64,000 bases of DNA from Tritrichomonas musculus (GCA_039105265.1 JAPFFF010000006.1:186001-250000), one strand, 5' to 3'. Shown: positions 15,001-20,979, counted from the stretch's first letter. Made by a program: numbers and translations. The notes: generated by a model from the letters alone, not told the origin.

Positions 15001-18000
15001 AGATACATTATCACATCAAAACGAACTTGAAGAATCACTTCGTTGCATCAAATATGAAGTTAAGAAACTCCAGAAAGAAACCAAATCATTCATTGAAGAA
15101 ACTAAGAACAAAGAAACCACAGAAGCCGAAAACAAATTAGCTAAAGAATCAGAAGTTGATGACAAACTTAACGAACTTTCATCAATCAATTCTAACCAAG
15201 ATCGCTCCCTTCGCTGCATCAAATATGAACTGAAGAAACTCCAGAAAGAAACTAAATCATTCATTGAAGAAACTAAGAACAAAGAAACAAGCGAAGAAGC
15301 AAACAAATTAGCTAAAGAAACAGAACTTAACAGCAAACTTAACGAACTAACATCGATTAACGACAAACAGGACCAAGCTCTTCGTTGCATTAAATATGAA
15401 ATCAAGAATCTCAAGAAATCACATCAAACACTTTGTGACAAAGAAAACGAACGCGAAATCAAAGAACGCTCAACACCAGCATCCATTTTCAATGATGATG
15501 ACATCAACACACTCAAACAACAAATAAACGAACTTGAAAAGAATAACAAAGATTCAACATCACATCAAAACGAACTTGAAGAATCACTTCGTTGCATCAA
15601 ATATGAAATTAAGAAACTCCAGAAAGAAACTAAATCATTCATTGAAGAAACTAAGAACAAAGAAACAAGCGAAGAAGCAAACAAATTAGCTAAAGAATCA
15701 GAACTTAACAACAAACTTAACGAACTAACATCGATTAACGACAAACAGGACCAAGCTCTTCGTTGCATTAAATATGAAATCAAGAATCTCAAGAAATCAC
15801 ATCAAACACTTTGTGACAAAGAAAACGAACGCGAAATCAAAGAACGCTCAACACCAGCATCCATTTTCAATGATGATGACATCAACACACTCAAACAACA
15901 AATAAACGAACTTGAAAAGAATAACAAAGATTCAACATCACATCAAAACGAACTTGAAGAATCACTTCGTTGCATCAAATATGAAGTTAAGAAACTCCAG
16001 AAGGAAACCAAATCATTCATTGAAGAAACTAAGAACAAAGAAACAAGCGAAGAAGCAAACAAATTAGCTAAAGAAACAGAACTTAACAACAAACTTAACG
16101 AACTAACATCGATTAACGACAAACAGGACCAAGCTCTTCGTTGCATTAAATATGAAATCAAGAATCTCAAGAAATCACATCAAACACTTTGTGACAAAGA
16201 AAACGAACGCGAAATCAAAGAACGCTCAACACCAGCATCCATTTTCAATGATGATGACATCAACACTTTCAAACAACAAATTTCATCACTTGAAAACAAG
16301 AACATAGATACATTATCACATCAAAAAGAACTTGAAGAATCACTTCGTTGCATCAAATACGAAGTTAAGAAACTCCAGAAGGAAACCAAATCATTCATTG
16401 AAGACACTAAGAAGAGAGAAACAACCAAAGAAACAGAACTTGATAACAAACTTAACGAGCTTTCATCAATCAATTCTAACCAAGATCGCGCCCTTCGCTG
16501 CATCAAATATGAACTGAAGAAACTCCAGAAAGAAACTAAATCATTCATTGAAGAAACTAAGAACAAAGAAACAAGCGAAGAAGCAAACAAATTAGCTAAA
16601 GAATCAGAACTTAACAACAAACTTAACGAACTAACATCGATTAACGACAAACAGGACCAAGCTCTTCGTTGCATTAAATATGAAATCAAGAATCTCAAGA
16701 AATCACATCAAACACTTTGTGACAAAGAAAACGAACGCGAAATCAAAGAACGCTCAACACCAGCATCTACTTTGAATGATGGCACCAACCAACCTGAGAA
16801 TAAGAGCACGAATGACCAACTCAAAGAACTTGAAGAATCACTTCGCCTCATCAAAGACGAACTTAATAAACTCCAGAACAAGGAAGCAACTAAAGAACTA
16901 GAATTGAACGACAAGCTTAATGAACTCGCAGTAACTAATAATAACCAAGACAGAACCCTTCGCTGCCTCAAGTTCGAAGTTAAGAAGCTCCAGAAAGAAG
17001 CAGCCAAACAAGAAGGAATGAACCACAAGCTTAATGAAATTACACAAGTTAATGACAGCCAAGACAGAGCACTTAGATGCCTCAAGTTCGAAGTCAAGAA
17101 GCTCCAGAAAGAAGCAGCCAAACAAGAAGGAATGAACCACAAGCTTAATGAAATGACCCAAGTTAATGACAGCCAAGACAGAGCACTTAGATGCCTCAAG
17201 TTCGAAGTCAAGAAGCTCCAGAAAGAAACAGCCAAAGAAGAAGGAATGAACAACAAGCTTAATGAACTAACAGCGACAATTGATAAACAAGATCGAGCTC
17301 TTCGTTGCATCAAGTATGAACTCAGGAAGCTCAAAGAAAATAATCATAATATTGATGAAATTAAAGAAAGATCCATTCCAGTACCAACGGCCACCAATGA
17401 TGACAATTCCGACTTGAAGCAGCAACTTGAACAGCTTCAATCCAAGCTTGATTCAGAAATCAACAACATCCAGTCCGAGCTTGGACCATTGTCAACACAA
17501 CTTAAGACATTGCAAGCAGACTTCCAAGTCACCAACTTCAATGTCAAGAAGTTAACAAAGGAAGCATCAAAGAAACAATCACCAACAATTTTAGGCTCCG
17601 ATGGTGAAGTATTTGAACTTAAGAAACGACTTGAAGATCACAGCCGAATGCTGAATGACATGAAAGAAGATATAACACAAAGTCAAGAACAATTCAACCT
17701 TGCACCACAATCAAACAACCAAGCCATTGACGAAATGAGAGAGATTTTATGCTGCATTAAATATGAAGTCAAGAAGTTGATCACCAAAGAAAGACAAGAT
17801 TTCGAACAACTTCAATCCAAGCTTGATTCAGAAATCAACAACATCCAATCCGAGCTTGGACCATTGTCGACACAACTTAAGACATTACAAGCAGACTTCC
17901 AAGTAACAAACTTCAATGTCAAGAAGTTAACGAAAGCAGCAGCACAGAAACAATCACCAACAATTTTAGGCTCCGATGGTGAAGTATTTGAACTTAAGAA

Positions 18001-20872
18001 ACGACTTGAAGATCACAGCCGAATGCTGAATGACATGAAAGAAGATATAACACAAAGTCAAGAACAATTCAACCTTGCGCCACAATCAAACGAAGCCATT
18101 GATAAGCTTAACAAGATTATCACATGCATGAAATATGAGATCAAGAAGTTGAAACAAGCACAAAAGAACGAACAACCAATTGTGGGCGAAATTAGAGAAC
18201 GTTCAATTCCAACAATTGTTGGTGGCGATAACCAAATTAATGGTGAAATTGAATCATTGAAGTCAGAGATCGAGAAACTTAAGCAAGAAAGATCTGCACG
18301 AATTGAAGAAGAAACCAAAGAATTCGATTCAATTCATTCTGAGCTTGCTAAATTGAATTCGTCAATTAGCAACTTCTCAGCTGATCTTCAAGCAATCAAC
18401 TTCAAGTTGAAGAAGATGAATCCAAGCACAAAGAAGACGACATTTGTAGAAGGAGGCCCTTCAAGTGAAGAATTCTTCGAATTGAAGCAGAAAGTAACTG
18501 GAAATGAACTTGAACTTGAAGACATCAAACAACAGTTGGCAGCTCTTCAAGAAAAGACTAAAGTGTTGTCTGAATATGATAACAAACTAGAGACAATGAA
18601 CAAACGTCTTGATGATGCAAATCTTCAAGAAATTAGAGACAAGATCAACGAAGTTAATGCTGATAACAAAGCCATTAAGAACAAGATAAAGAGCGGAAAT
18701 CTCACCGATACAACACCAACAATGAGTGCCTCACCTTCATTTGAATTCTCTGCTGATCAACAGAAACTAAATGATGAAATCAATGAATTGAAGAAACAAG
18801 TGAAAGAATTGCAAAATACTCTGAAAGACATGAAATACAAACCAACAATTAAAGACATCCAAGAAAACATTGATGATTTCAACAAATTCATTGATGCAAT
18901 GAAAGCTAAAGTAAACTCAATTGAAGACAAGCTGCCTGAAACAGAAAGCAGCAGTGCAAGTGGCAGTGAAGATGAAGACCAAGTCAAACAAACCGAAGAA
19001 CTTCTCATGGAGATTCCAAAGCTTAAAGATCAAATAAATTATCATTCAATTAGCATTGGAACAACTGCTAAAAACATTCAAAACTTAAGAGATGTCGTTA
19101 AAACTTTAACTGACCAAGTTAATAAGCATAACTTCACATTTGAAGTCTATGGAAGATCAATCAACAATCTCAAGCGATCTCTTAATAAACTAGCATCAGG
19201 AGCTCCAATAGCAACCAAATCCACTGATGTCAAAGAAGAAGATCAATCAGCTTCTGGTTCTGATACTGAAGAGCAAAACGATATTATTAGTAATGATGAT
19301 AATACTCTGAGTGATAATGCTCTTATTGAACTAGAAACATTGAAGAAAGAATTCGCCCAATTCAAAGAAAATAATAAAGACACTCTCGGCTGCCTTAAAC
19401 ATGAAGTTAAGAAGATCATTCATTCATTACAGTCATCATTGTCTGCATCACCCAGCAAGAAGAAGAACAAGCATCATCAGAACCAACAAGATGACATCTT
19501 CAATCCAGAAAACACATTAAATTCAGCTGATCATAGATTACTATCAAAGATTTCTAAAGAAATTAAATGCATTAAATATGAATTGAAGAAACTTCTTCTT
19601 ATGGCAGATACTGGCAAATTAGCGACGGCTGGAAACTTCATCGAAATTGAACTTCAAGAAGAGTCTGCAAGTTGCTCAGATTCAGAGAATGAAATTGAAC
19701 TTCATTTCATAAACAATGAAGATTCTAAAGACAATAACAAACAAGATCAAATAAAGACCAAACAAGTTCGTTTTGGAAATGAAGAACAAGACCAAGTTCA
19801 AGTTCCAGTTTCAGACTCAGATCAAAATGAAAAAGAGGAAGAAAAAGAAGATCCTTTGGAAGTACTTAAACGTGTTCTGAAATGGAATTTCGTTGATGTT
19901 TCACCTGAAGTTTATGTTGATAAAGAGACGAAACATCACATTGTTCCATCGCCTGTTTTACCAATCATTTCAACACTTTTTGAAGAAGAATTCTTCAATC
20001 CATCAAATGTTGATTCAGCCACATTTGACAGAGCAATGAACATCCTAGAGAAAGAGTTCCCTCACATTAAGATGACCAATCCTAATTCCAGGTTTATTTG
20101 CACTTACTTGGTCATGAATCTTGTCAATTTGAACTCATCTAAATCTAAGTTTGATAAAGAAAGAGTCGATACATTTAATAAGACATTCGCACCAATTATG
20201 AACATTGCTGCAACAATGATCGTTTTGCCTTTGCTACAGAAATTCGAAGTGTTCATTAATAGATTTGCTACAGGCTCGTTTGAAATCGGTCCTTTGAAGA
20301 AAGATTTCAACAACATTTTGGATTCTTCGATTGAAGAATTCCAACTTAATTATAATCCAACAATTAACTCTTATTTGCAAAAAGTTTTGTTTGCTTTACT
20401 TGATAAGAAGACTGCAAACGGTCTCCTTTCAAATCCTTCAAGATTTGACTACATATCCGTTAATAATTGGTCTGAATTTATTGACTCATTTGAAGTTGAT
20501 TTGCCAATTACTAAACAAATCGTTACTTGCTTGAATAAATCTTACGAAATAGCTAATAATGACGATTTAAGAAAACAATTGTGCCCTGATTTGGAGACAG
20601 CTCTTGTTGTTTTCTTGTTGAAGAATTATATTCCAGATCAAAAAGCCAATCAACAAATTGATATTAAAGCAGTAGAAGAAAGACTTGGCGTTAATGCTGC
20701 TGATACTTATGGACCAATCACCTCAATTGAATTACCACAAGTTCAAATGAATACAGATCTTAATTACGAAATTTACAAGGAGATCACAAAAGGTGGAATA
20801 CAAAAAGATTTATTACAAGAATTCCCTTACTTAAGCAAATATATTGACAATAATTCACAAAATGAAAATTAA
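2..20872 (+). CDS. Giant repetitive coiled-coil protein, 5' end outside the window
   Basis: The frame is open from base 2 to the TAA at 20870-20872, giving at least 6,956 residues, and the start codon lies upstream of the window. The protein is Lys/Glu/Asn/Gln/Ser-rich and carries about 98 copies (hand count) of a motif such as LRCIKYEVKKL, spaced roughly 40-70 residues apart. Hydrophobic residues fall in a 4-3 heptad pattern across the motif, with L, I, V and L on the a/d positions, so the Cys lands on an outer c position and the Tyr on f. There are three repeat zones (about 2-9000, 9001-16770, 16955-18091), then an acidic tail with recurring Ser-Asp/Glu clusters such as SASGSEDEDQ and SASGSDTEEQ, and a non-repetitive helical C-terminal domain from about 19850. 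I see no signal peptide, membrane segment or enzyme motif. A structural fibre of the cytoskeleton (costa, pelta-axostyle or rootlet type) is an inference; I do not recognise the family. Confidence 0.95.
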   Translation, partial: SEEVIESNIRNLKSRIFELNRSVRCLKYEIKRLKERQNEVEEIVNSTQLLDDVSNLKQNVSDLQAANEKADSALRCIKYEIRKLKEDQKGLLNNENLPKEVERSVPLPAINEDELNELKQKVSELEEANNKATDRNDGLDKLLRCLKYEVKNLKKSQQTQKEQRNVTPATINEDELNDLKQQLSEVREVNNKLTERNDGLDKLLRCLKFEVKNLKKSQQTQKEQRNVAPATINEDELNDLKQQLSEVRESNNKTTERNDRLDKLLRCIKYELKNLKKLHQSHEEEQPSVAPSTINEDELNDLKQQLSEVRESNNKVTERNDGLDKLLRCLKFEVKNLKKSQQTQKEQPNVAPSTINEDELNDLKQQLSEVRESNNKTTERNEVIDKLLRCIKYELKNLKKLHQTLLDKENSPVEVERSVPVPAINEDELNELKQKVSELEEANNKATERNDGLDKLLRCIKYELKNLKKLHQSHEEERNVAPSTINEEELNDLKQQLSEVREANSESVKKNDDLDKILRCMKYEIRKQKEQLSEEKKKEEIESEKDAARESAQESQLKELKSQNEEQNEALRCLKHEVKKLKESHQTLVDKENSPVEIERSVPAPAINEDELNALKQQLSELRESNNEIAKRNDGVDRILRCMKYEIRKLKEQRAEEEKKEQIESEQDAARESAQESQLKELNEALRCLKHEIKKLKESHQTLVDKEDSPVEIERSVPAPAINEDELNALKQKVSELEESNNKTTERNDELDRLLRCLKYEVKNLKKLHQSSVASAGINEEELNDLKQQLSEVRESNNKATERNDGLDRAIRCIKYEIRKLKEHLSEEEKKGQVESEQDTARESAQESQLKELKSQAEEQDEALRCLKHEVKKLKESHQTLVDKENLPVEIERSVPAPVINEDELNALKQKVSELEESNNKTTERNDELDRLLRCLKYEVKNLKKLHQSSVASAGINEEELNDLKQQLSEVRESNNKATERNDGFDRALRCIKYEIRKLKEQLSEEEKKGQVESEQDAARESAQESQLKELKSQTEEQDEALRCLKHEVKKLKESHQTLADKENSPVEIERSVPAPAINEDELNELKKQLSELRESNNEIAKRNDGLDRILRCMKYEIRKLKEQRVEEEKKEQIESEQDTALESAQESQLKELNEALRCLKHEVKKLKESNQTLVDKENLPVEIERSVPAPVINEDELNALKQKVSELEESNNKTTERNDGIDKILRCLKYEIRKLKEQLSEEKKKEEIESEQDAARESAQESQLKELKSQTEEQDEALRCLKHEIKKLKESHQTLCDKENERSNQEAVINEDELNALKQKVSELEESNNKSAERNDELDKLIRCIKYELKNLKKLHQSHEEERNVASAGINEEELNDLKQQLSEVRESNDKIDESLRCIKYELKNLKKLHQSHEEERNAAPATINEDELNDLKQQLSEVRESNNKATERNDGFDRALRCIKYEIRKLKEQLSEEEKKGQVESEQDAARESAQESQLKELNEALRCLKHEIKKLKESHQTLVDKENLPVEIERSVPAPAINEDEFNELKQKVSELEESNNKSTERNNELDKLIRCIKYELKNLKKLHRSQEEEQPNVAPATINEDELNELKQKVSELEESNNKSTERNDGVDKSLRCLKYEVKNLKKLHQSHEEQPNVAPAGINEEELNDLKQQLSEVRESNDQIDESLRCIKYELKNLKKLHQSHEEERNVAPSTINEDELNDLKQQLSEVREANNESVKKNDDLDKILRCMKYEIRKQKEQLSEEKKKEEIESEKDAARESAQESQLKELKSQTEELNEALRCLKHEIKKLKESHQTLVDKENSPVEIERSVPAPAINEDELNALKQKVSELEESNNKTTERNDGIDKILRCLKYEIRKLKEQLSEEKKKEEIESEQDAARESSQESQLKELKSQTEELNEALRCLKHEIKKLKESHQTLVDKEDSPVEIERSVPAPAINEDELNALKQKVSELEESNNKTTERNDGIDRILRCIKYEIRKLKEQRAEEEKKGQIESEQNATRESAQESQLKELNEAMRCLKHEIKKLKESHQTLIDKENLPVEIERSVPAPAINEDELNELKQKVSELEESNNKSTERNDGVDKSLRCLKYEVKNLKKLHQSSVASAGINEEELNDLKQQLSEVRESNDQIDESLRCIKYELKNLKKLHQSHEEERNVAPSTINEDELNDLRQQLSEVREANSESVKKNDDLDKILRCMKYEIRKQKEQLSEEKKKEEIESEKDAARESAQESQLKELKSQNEEQNEALRCLKHEVKKLKESHQTLVDKENSPVEIERSVPAPAINEDELNALKQQLSELRESNNEIAKRNDGVDRILRCIKYEIRKLKEQRAEEEKKEQIESEKDAARESAQESQLKELKSQAEEQDEALRCLKHEVKKLKESHQTLVDKENSPVEIERSVPAPAINEDELNALKQKVSELEELNNEIAKRNDGLDRIIRCMKYEIRKLKEHLSEEEKKGQIESEQDAARESAQESQLKELKSQNEEQNEALRCLKHEVKKLKESHQTLVDKESSPVEIERSVPAPAINEDELNALKQQLSELRESNNEIAKRNDGLDRALRCIKYELRKLKEQRAEEEKKEQIESEKDAARESAQESQLKEQDEALRCLKHEIKKLKESHQTLVDKENERSNQEPVINEDELNALKQKVSELEESNNKTTERNDGIDKILRCLKYEIRKLKEQLSEEKKKEEIESEQDAARESSQESQLKELKSQTEELNEALRCLKHEIKKLKESHQTLCDKENERSNQAPAINEDELNALKQKVSELEESNNKSNERNDGLDRLLRCIKYELRKLKEQRAEEEKKEQAESDQEATREAEQDAQLKEHNEALRCLKHEVKKLKESHQTLVDKENERSNQEPVINEDELNALKQKVSELEESNNKTTERNDGIDRILRCLKYEIRKLKEQLSEEKKKEEIESEQDAARESSQESQLKELKSQTEEQDEALRCLKHEIKKLKESHQTLCDKENEREIKERSAPLTQAPAINEDEFNELKQQISELQNKNNESTSHQNKFEESLRCIKYELKKLQKETKLFIEETKNKETEEATKEEELYNKVNELISTNINQDRSLRCMKYEIRKLKEQRAEEEKREQVESEKDAARESSQESQLKELNEAMRCLKHEVKKLKESHQTLCDKENEREIKERSTPASIFNDDDINTLKQQINELEKNNKDSTSHQNELEESLRCIKYEVKKLQKETKSFIEETKNKETSEEANKLAKESELNSKLNELTSINDKQDQALRCIKYEIKNLKESHQTLCDKENEREIKERSTPASIFNDDDINTLKQQISSLENKNIDTLSHQNELEESLRCIKYEVKKLQKETKSFIEDTKKRETTKETEVDNKLNELSSINSNQDRSLRCIKYELRKLKEHMSEEEKKAQSESEKDAAREVEQESQLVKLKSQNEELNEAMRCLKHEIKKLKESHQTLCDKENEREIKERSTPASIFNDDDINTLKQQINELEKNNKDSTSHQNELEESLRCIKYEVKKLQKETKSFIENTKKRENEESKNKATREKELNDKLNELMSTNTNQDRALRCIKYELKKLQKETKSFIEETKNKETSEEANKLAKETELNNKLNELTSINDKQDQALRCIKYEIKNLKKSHQTLCDKENEREIKERSTPASIFNDDDINTLKQQINELEKNNKDSTSHQNELEESLRCIKYEVKKLQKETKSFIEETKNKETTEAENKLAKESEVDDKLNELSSINSNQDRSLRCIKYELRKLKEHILEEEKKAQFESEKDAARESSQESQLKELNEAMRCLKHEIKKLKESHQTLCDKENEREIKERSTPASIFNDDDINTLKQQINELEKNNKDSTSHQNELEESLRCIKYEVKKLQKETKSFIEETKNKETSEEANKLAKESELNSKLNELTSINDKQDQALRCIKYEIKNLKESHQTLCDKENEREIKERSTPASIFNDDDINTLKQQINELEKNNKDSTSHQNELEESLRCIKYEVKKLQKETKSFIEETKNKETTEAENKLAKESEVDDKLNELSSINSNQDRSLRCIKYELRKLQKEIKSFIEETKNKETSEEANKLAKETELNNKLNELTSINDKQDQALRCIKYEIKNLKKSHQTLCDKENEREIKERSTPASIFNDDDINTLKQQISSLENKNIDTLSHQNELEESLRCIKYEVKKLQKETKSFIEETKNKETSEEANKLAKETELNNKLNELTSINDKQDQALRCIKYEIKNLKKSHQTLCDKENEREIKERSTPASIFNDDDINTLKQQINELEKNNKDSTSHQNELEESLRCIKYEVKKLQKETKSFIENTKKRENEESKNKATREKELNDKLNELMSTNTNQDRALRCIKYELKKLQKETKSFIEETKNKETSEEANKLAKESELNNKLNELTSINDKQDQALRCIKYEIKNLKKSHQTLCDKENEREIKERSTPASIFNDDDINTLKQQISSLENKNIDTLSHQNELEESLRCIKYEIKKLQKETKSFIEETKNKETTETENKLAKESEVDDKLNELSSINSNQDRSLRCIKYELRKLKEHILEEEKKAQFESEKDAARESSQESQLKELNEAMRCLKHEIKKLKESHQTLCDKENEREIKERSTPASIFNDDDINTLKQQINELEKNNKDSTSHQNELEESLRCIKYEVKKLQKETKSFIEETKNKETTEAENKLAKESEVDDKLNELSSINSNQDRSLRCIKYELRKLQKEIKSFIEETKNKETSEEANKLAKETELNNKLNELTSINDKQDQALRCIKYEIKNLKKSHQTLCDKENEREIKERSTPASIFNDDDINTLKQQINELEKNNKDSTSHQNELEESLRCIKYEVKKLQKETKSFIEETKNKETTEAENKLAKESEVDDKLNELSSINSNQDRSLRCIKYELRKLKEHMSEEEKKAQFESEKDAARESSQESQLKELNEAMRCLKHEIKNLKKSHQTLCDKENEREIKERSTPASIFNDDDINTLKQQISSLENKNIDTLSHQNELEESLRCIKYEVKKLQKETKSFIEETKNKETTEAENKLAKESEVDDKLNELSSINSNQDRSLRCIKYELKKLQKETKSFIEETKNKETSEEANKLAKETELNSKLNELTSINDKQDQALRCIKYEIKNLKKSHQTLCDKENEREIKERSTPASIFNDDDINTLKQQINELEKNNKDSTSHQNELEESLRCIKYEIKKLQKETKSFIEETKNKETSEEANKLAKESELNNKLNELTSINDKQDQALRCIKYEIKNLKKSHQTLCDKENEREIKERSTPASIFNDDDINTLKQQINELEKNNKDSTSHQNELEESLRCIKYEVKKLQKETKSFIEETKNKETSEEANKLAKETELNNKLNELTSINDKQDQALRCIKYEIKNLKKSHQTLCDKENEREIKERSTPASIFNDDDINTFKQQISSLENKNIDTLSHQKELEESLRCIKYEVKKLQKETKSFIEDTKKRETTKETELDNKLNELSSINSNQDRALRCIKYELKKLQKETKSFIEETKNKETSEEANKLAKESELNNKLNELTSINDKQDQALRCIKYEIKNLKKSHQTLCDKENEREIKERSTPASTLNDGTNQPENKSTNDQLKELEESLRLIKDELNKLQNKEATKELELNDKLNELAVTNNNQDRTLRCLKFEVKKLQKEAAKQEGMNHKLNEITQVNDSQDRALRCLKFEVKKLQKEAAKQEGMNHKLNEMTQVNDSQDRALRCLKFEVKKLQKETAKEEGMNNKLNELTATIDKQDRALRCIKYELRKLKENNHNIDEIKERSIPVPTATNDDNSDLKQQLEQLQSKLDSEINNIQSELGPLSTQLKTLQADFQVTNFNVKKLTKEASKKQSPTILGSDGEVFELKKRLEDHSRMLNDMKEDITQSQEQFNLAPQSNNQAIDEMREILCCIKYEVKKLITKERQDFEQLQSKLDSEINNIQSELGPLSTQLKTLQADFQVTNFNVKKLTKAAAQKQSPTILGSDGEVFELKKRLEDHSRMLNDMKEDITQSQEQFNLAPQSNEAIDKLNKIITCMKYEIKKLKQAQKNEQPIVGEIRERSIPTIVGGDNQINGEIESLKSEIEKLKQERSARIEEETKEFDSIHSELAKLNSSISNFSADLQAINFKLKKMNPSTKKTTFVEGGPSSEEFFELKQKVTGNELELEDIKQQLAALQEKTKVLSEYDNKLETMNKRLDDANLQEIRDKINEVNADNKAIKNKIKSGNLTDTTPTMSASPSFEFSADQQKLNDEINELKKQVKELQNTLKDMKYKPTIKDIQENIDDFNKFIDAMKAKVNSIEDKLPETESSSASGSEDEDQVKQTEELLMEIPKLKDQINYHSISIGTTAKNIQNLRDVVKTLTDQVNKHNFTFEVYGRSINNLKRSLNKLASGAPIATKSTDVKEEDQSASGSDTEEQNDIISNDDNTLSDNALIELETLKKEFAQFKENNKDTLGCLKHEVKKIIHSLQSSLSASPSKKKNKHHQNQQDDIFNPENTLNSADHRLLSKISKEIKCIKYELKKLLLMADTGKLATAGNFIEIELQEESASCSDSENEIELHFINNEDSKDNNKQDQIKTKQVRFGNEEQDQVQVPVSDSDQNEKEEEKEDPLEVLKRVLKWNFVDVSPEVYVDKETKHHIVPSPVLPIISTLFEEEFFNPSNVDSATFDRAMNILEKEFPHIKMTNPNSRFICTYLVMNLVNLNSSKSKFDKERVDTFNKTFAPIMNIAATMIVLPLLQKFEVFINRFATGSFEIGPLKKDFNNILDSSIEEFQLNYNPTINSYLQKVLFALLDKKTANGLLSNPSRFDYISVNNWSEFIDSFEVDLPITKQIVTCLNKSYEIANNDDLRKQLCPDLETALVVFLLKNYIPDQKANQQIDIKAVEERLGVNAADTYGPITSIELPQVQMNTDLNYEIYKEITKGGIQKDLLQEFPYLSKYIDNNSQNEN
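9001..16770 (+). repeat. Repeat zone B of the giant gene: 15 near-identical cassettes
   Basis: The string tcaaacactttgtgac marks cassette starts at 9481, 9859, 10375, 10924, 11440, 11818, 12367, 12745, 13294, 13810, 14359, 14875, 15424, 15802, 16180 and 16708. Spacings are therefore 378, 516, 549, 516, 378, 549, 378, 549, 516, 549, 516, 549, 378, 378 and 528 bp, all multiples of 3. Each starts with DKENEREIKERSTPAS and a FNDDDINTLKQQ segment, then holds two (378 bp) or three RC motifs. Copies are almost identical at silent sites too, which points to recent duplication or gene conversion. The 549+516 pair forms a 1,065-bp super-unit repeated between 12745 and 14875. Confidence 0.95.
16955..17310 (+). 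repeat. Three short 38-residue tandem units in the giant gene
   Basis: Units read LRCLKFEVKKLQKE followed by an A/T-A-K-Q/E-E-G-M-N segment and KLNE, with a 114-bp period (measured between 17069 and 17183). The middle copies are nearly identical. The unit is shorter than those upstream but uses the same RC motif, so it looks like a pared-down derivative. Confidence 0.88.
17427..18091 (+). repeat. Direct duplication of a 290-bp segment, 375 bp apart, in the giant gene
   Basis: Copies at 17427-17716 and 17802-18091 share almost every base, starting LQSKLDSEINNIQSELGP and ending NLAPQSN. A degenerate RC motif (LCCIKYEVKKL) lies between them and another (ITCMKYEIKKL) follows the second copy, so the duplicated unit plus its motif is a 125-residue repeat. 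Confidence 0.88.
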
Positions 20873-20952
20873 TTTTATTTAATAATTTTATAAAACATAA
20901 AAAAAAAAAAATCTTTTTATTATATTTTAATTCAACTCATTCTTATAATTTA

Positions 20953-20979
20953 TTATTTGAAAAATCAAATTTCAAATAA
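20953..20979. other. Perfect 10-bp hairpin in the convergent spacer
   Basis: TTATTTGAAA and TTTCAAATAA flank a 7-base loop, about 80 bases after the stop of the giant gene and about 105 bases beyond the 3' end of the oppositely oriented coiled-coil gene. A 13-A run lies at 20899-20911. It could be a 3'-end RNA structure for either gene, but hairpins of this size are common by chance in AT-rich DNA. Confidence 0.3.

Noticed and set aside
9481-16708. Regular repeats and spacers reminiscent of a CRISPR array or satellite DNA
   Set aside because: Units are hundreds of bases long, all multiples of three, and fully coding in one frame. There are no unique spacers of constant length.
262-17334. Dozens of minus-strand open frames of 60-208 codons inside the giant gene, many with similar Ser/Phe/Leu-rich products
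   Set aside because: They repeat with the same period as the plus-strand cassettes because the repeated codons happen to lack stops in antisense. The plus frame is continuous for 20.9 kb; the antisense ones end at each unit.
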